From contig JAAXQI010000227.1 in assembly GCA_012974315.1 (NCBI GenBank), forward strand, positions 1-5,912: a stretch of 5,912 nucleotides of DNA, written 5' to 3'. The translations under genes were made by a program, and so were the position numbers. Numbering within the stretch: the stretch's first letter is position 1; the number at the start of each line of letters is the position of its first letter. The notes below the pieces were generated by a model. It searched no databases and had not been told where the DNA came from. It was given only the letters and a program-made list of their open reading frames with translations. The DNA is from Desulfobacterales bacterium. GTDB lineage: Bacteria > Desulfobacterota > Desulfobulbia > Desulfobulbales > BM004. Shown one piece after another: positions 5,114 to 5,912 of the stretch.

Positions 5114-5912
5114 ATGCTGACCGATCATCTGATTCTAAATCTTCTTCTTATTCTGGCAGTTGCCTGGCCCGTGGGCGCGCTCTTTGTGCGAATGGGGCTC
5201 CCGGTCATGCTGGGCCAACTTGTAACAGGCCTGGTTCTGGGGCCGGCAGTGTTGAATCTTATCAGTCCTTCAGAAGGCATTACCTTTCTGGCAGACCTTG
5301 GGATATTTTTTGCCATGTTCTATGCCGGCATGGAAATGGATCCCAAAGAACTGGTTGAGCACATCTGGCCATCACTGGCCGTTGCAGTTGGTGGTTTTGT
5401 CCTGCCCTTTGTCATGGGTTTTTTCATGACGCGCGCATTTGGGGGCACCGTTTTTCAAGCTCTTTTTGTAGGTATCGGGCTTTCCATTACCGCCATTGCT
5501 GTTCAGGCTGTGATCCTTCAAGAGATGGACATACATAAGACTAAAATCGGTCATGTCATCATGGGAGCGGCCATTACGGATGATATTCTCTCCCTGGTTG
5601 GGCTTTCCGTATTGCTTGGCCTGGTTCAGACCGGAACAGTGGAGACTGTTGGCATCCTTGTCATCATTTTGAAGGTTGTTGTGTTCTTTGCATTTACCAT
5701 CCTGGCCGGTCATTTTATTGTTCCATTTTTTACCAGGAAACTGGACGACTACAATGCCAAGGGATTTACCTTTGCCATGATCTCGGCTCTTGTTATGGCA
5801 GCAGCAGCAGAATTTGCAGGACTGCACACTGTCATCGGGGCTTTTCTGGCAGGCCAGTTTGTCCGCAAGGAGATAATGGATGAGAAAGTCTACAATGCCA
5901 TAAGTGATAGAT
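5114..5912 (+). CDS. CPA2-family cation/proton antiporter, N-terminal part (runs off the window)
   Basis: The frame is open from ATG 5114 to the window edge, giving 266 residues of an inner-membrane protein. Hydrophobic segments alternate with short loops from residue 5 on. Landmarks are GLPVMLGQLVTGLVLGP (28-44), typical of the first helices of Kef/NapA-type transporters; LGIFFAMFYAGMEMD (62-76); SITAIAV (124-130), the unwound-helix region; AAITDDILSL (152-161); and AEFAGLHTVIGAFLAG (232-247). The two aspartates D156-D157 are the ion-binding pair of electrogenic Na+/H+ antiporters (NapA/NhaA type), whereas glutathione-gated KefB/KefC efflux systems have QD there. It therefore probably exchanges Na+ (or K+) for protons in pH and salt homeostasis. 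The C-terminal membrane half and any TrkA-N regulatory domain lie outside the window. It is divergent from the glycosyltransferase operon. Confidence 0.93.
   Translation, partial: MLTDHLILNLLLILAVAWPVGALFVRMGLPVMLGQLVTGLVLGPAVLNLISPSEGITFLADLGIFFAMFYAGMEMDPKELVEHIWPSLAVAVGGFVLPFVMGFFMTRAFGGTVFQALFVGIGLSITAIAVQAVILQEMDIHKTKIGHVIMGAAITDDILSLVGLSVLLGLVQTGTVETVGILVIILKVVVFFAFTILAGHFIVPFFTRKLDDYNAKGFTFAMISALVMAAAAEFAGLHTVIGAFLAGQFVRKEIMDEKVYNAISDR

Noticed and set aside
5080..5358. 92-codon plus-strand open frame overlapping the antiporter start
   Set aside because: It is out of frame with the antiporter, and its Ser/Gly/Arg-rich product is an out-of-frame shadow.
5372..5827. 151-codon open frame on the minus strand
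   Set aside because: It is antisense to the antiporter coding frame. Its Asn/Lys/Gly/Cys-rich product is typical of the complement of a membrane-protein gene.

Overview
The window reads as a chromosomal segment from an anaerobic or microaerophilic bacterium rich in c-type cytochromes. The best guess is a Desulfobacterota (deltaproteobacterial) lineage. This rests on an octaheme hydroxylamine-oxidoreductase-like cytochrome, moderate GC content, strong AGGAG ribosome binding sites and heptameric intergenic repeats. The taxonomic call is inference from gene content, not from a marker gene.

Layout. (1) 45-1316 (+): a complete secreted octaheme cytochrome c of the HAO-like family, closed by a clear intrinsic terminator (1383-1416). 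(2) 1579-2391 (+): an AT-richer orphan gene for a probable exported protein of unknown function with HxH and HxxEH motifs. It has no visible Shine-Dalgarno site. (3) 4733-2462 (-): a compact three-gene operon, transcribed leftwards. It encodes a family 2 glycosyltransferase, GTP cyclohydrolase IB (FolE2) and a single-domain cupin. The genes are joined by a 4-nt TTGA overlap and a 4-nt ATGA overlap. Each of the two downstream genes has an AGGAG exactly 8 nt before its start. (4) 4734-5113: a 380-bp divergent intergenic region with short runs of two unrelated 7-bp tandem repeats, a hairpin, a palindrome and candidate promoters in both directions. One promoter (-35 TTGACA) carries a pair of GTGCAAGCA direct repeats spaced exactly 20 bp. 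(5) 5114-5912 (+): the first 266 codons of a CPA2-type cation/proton antiporter with the paired-aspartate (DD) motif. It runs off the window edge.

How the genes relate. The cytochrome would work in periplasmic nitrogen-compound electron transfer (hydroxylamine, nitrite or a related substrate). Its partner electron carrier is not in the window. The GT2-folE2-cupin operon is the most unusual association: a pterin-forming enzyme translationally coupled to a glycosyltransferase and a cupin. It could point to a modified (for example glycosylated) pterin, but this is inference only. The antiporter is divergent from that operon and probably an independent transcription unit. No RNA genes, CRISPR arrays, insertion sequences or attachment sites were recognised.
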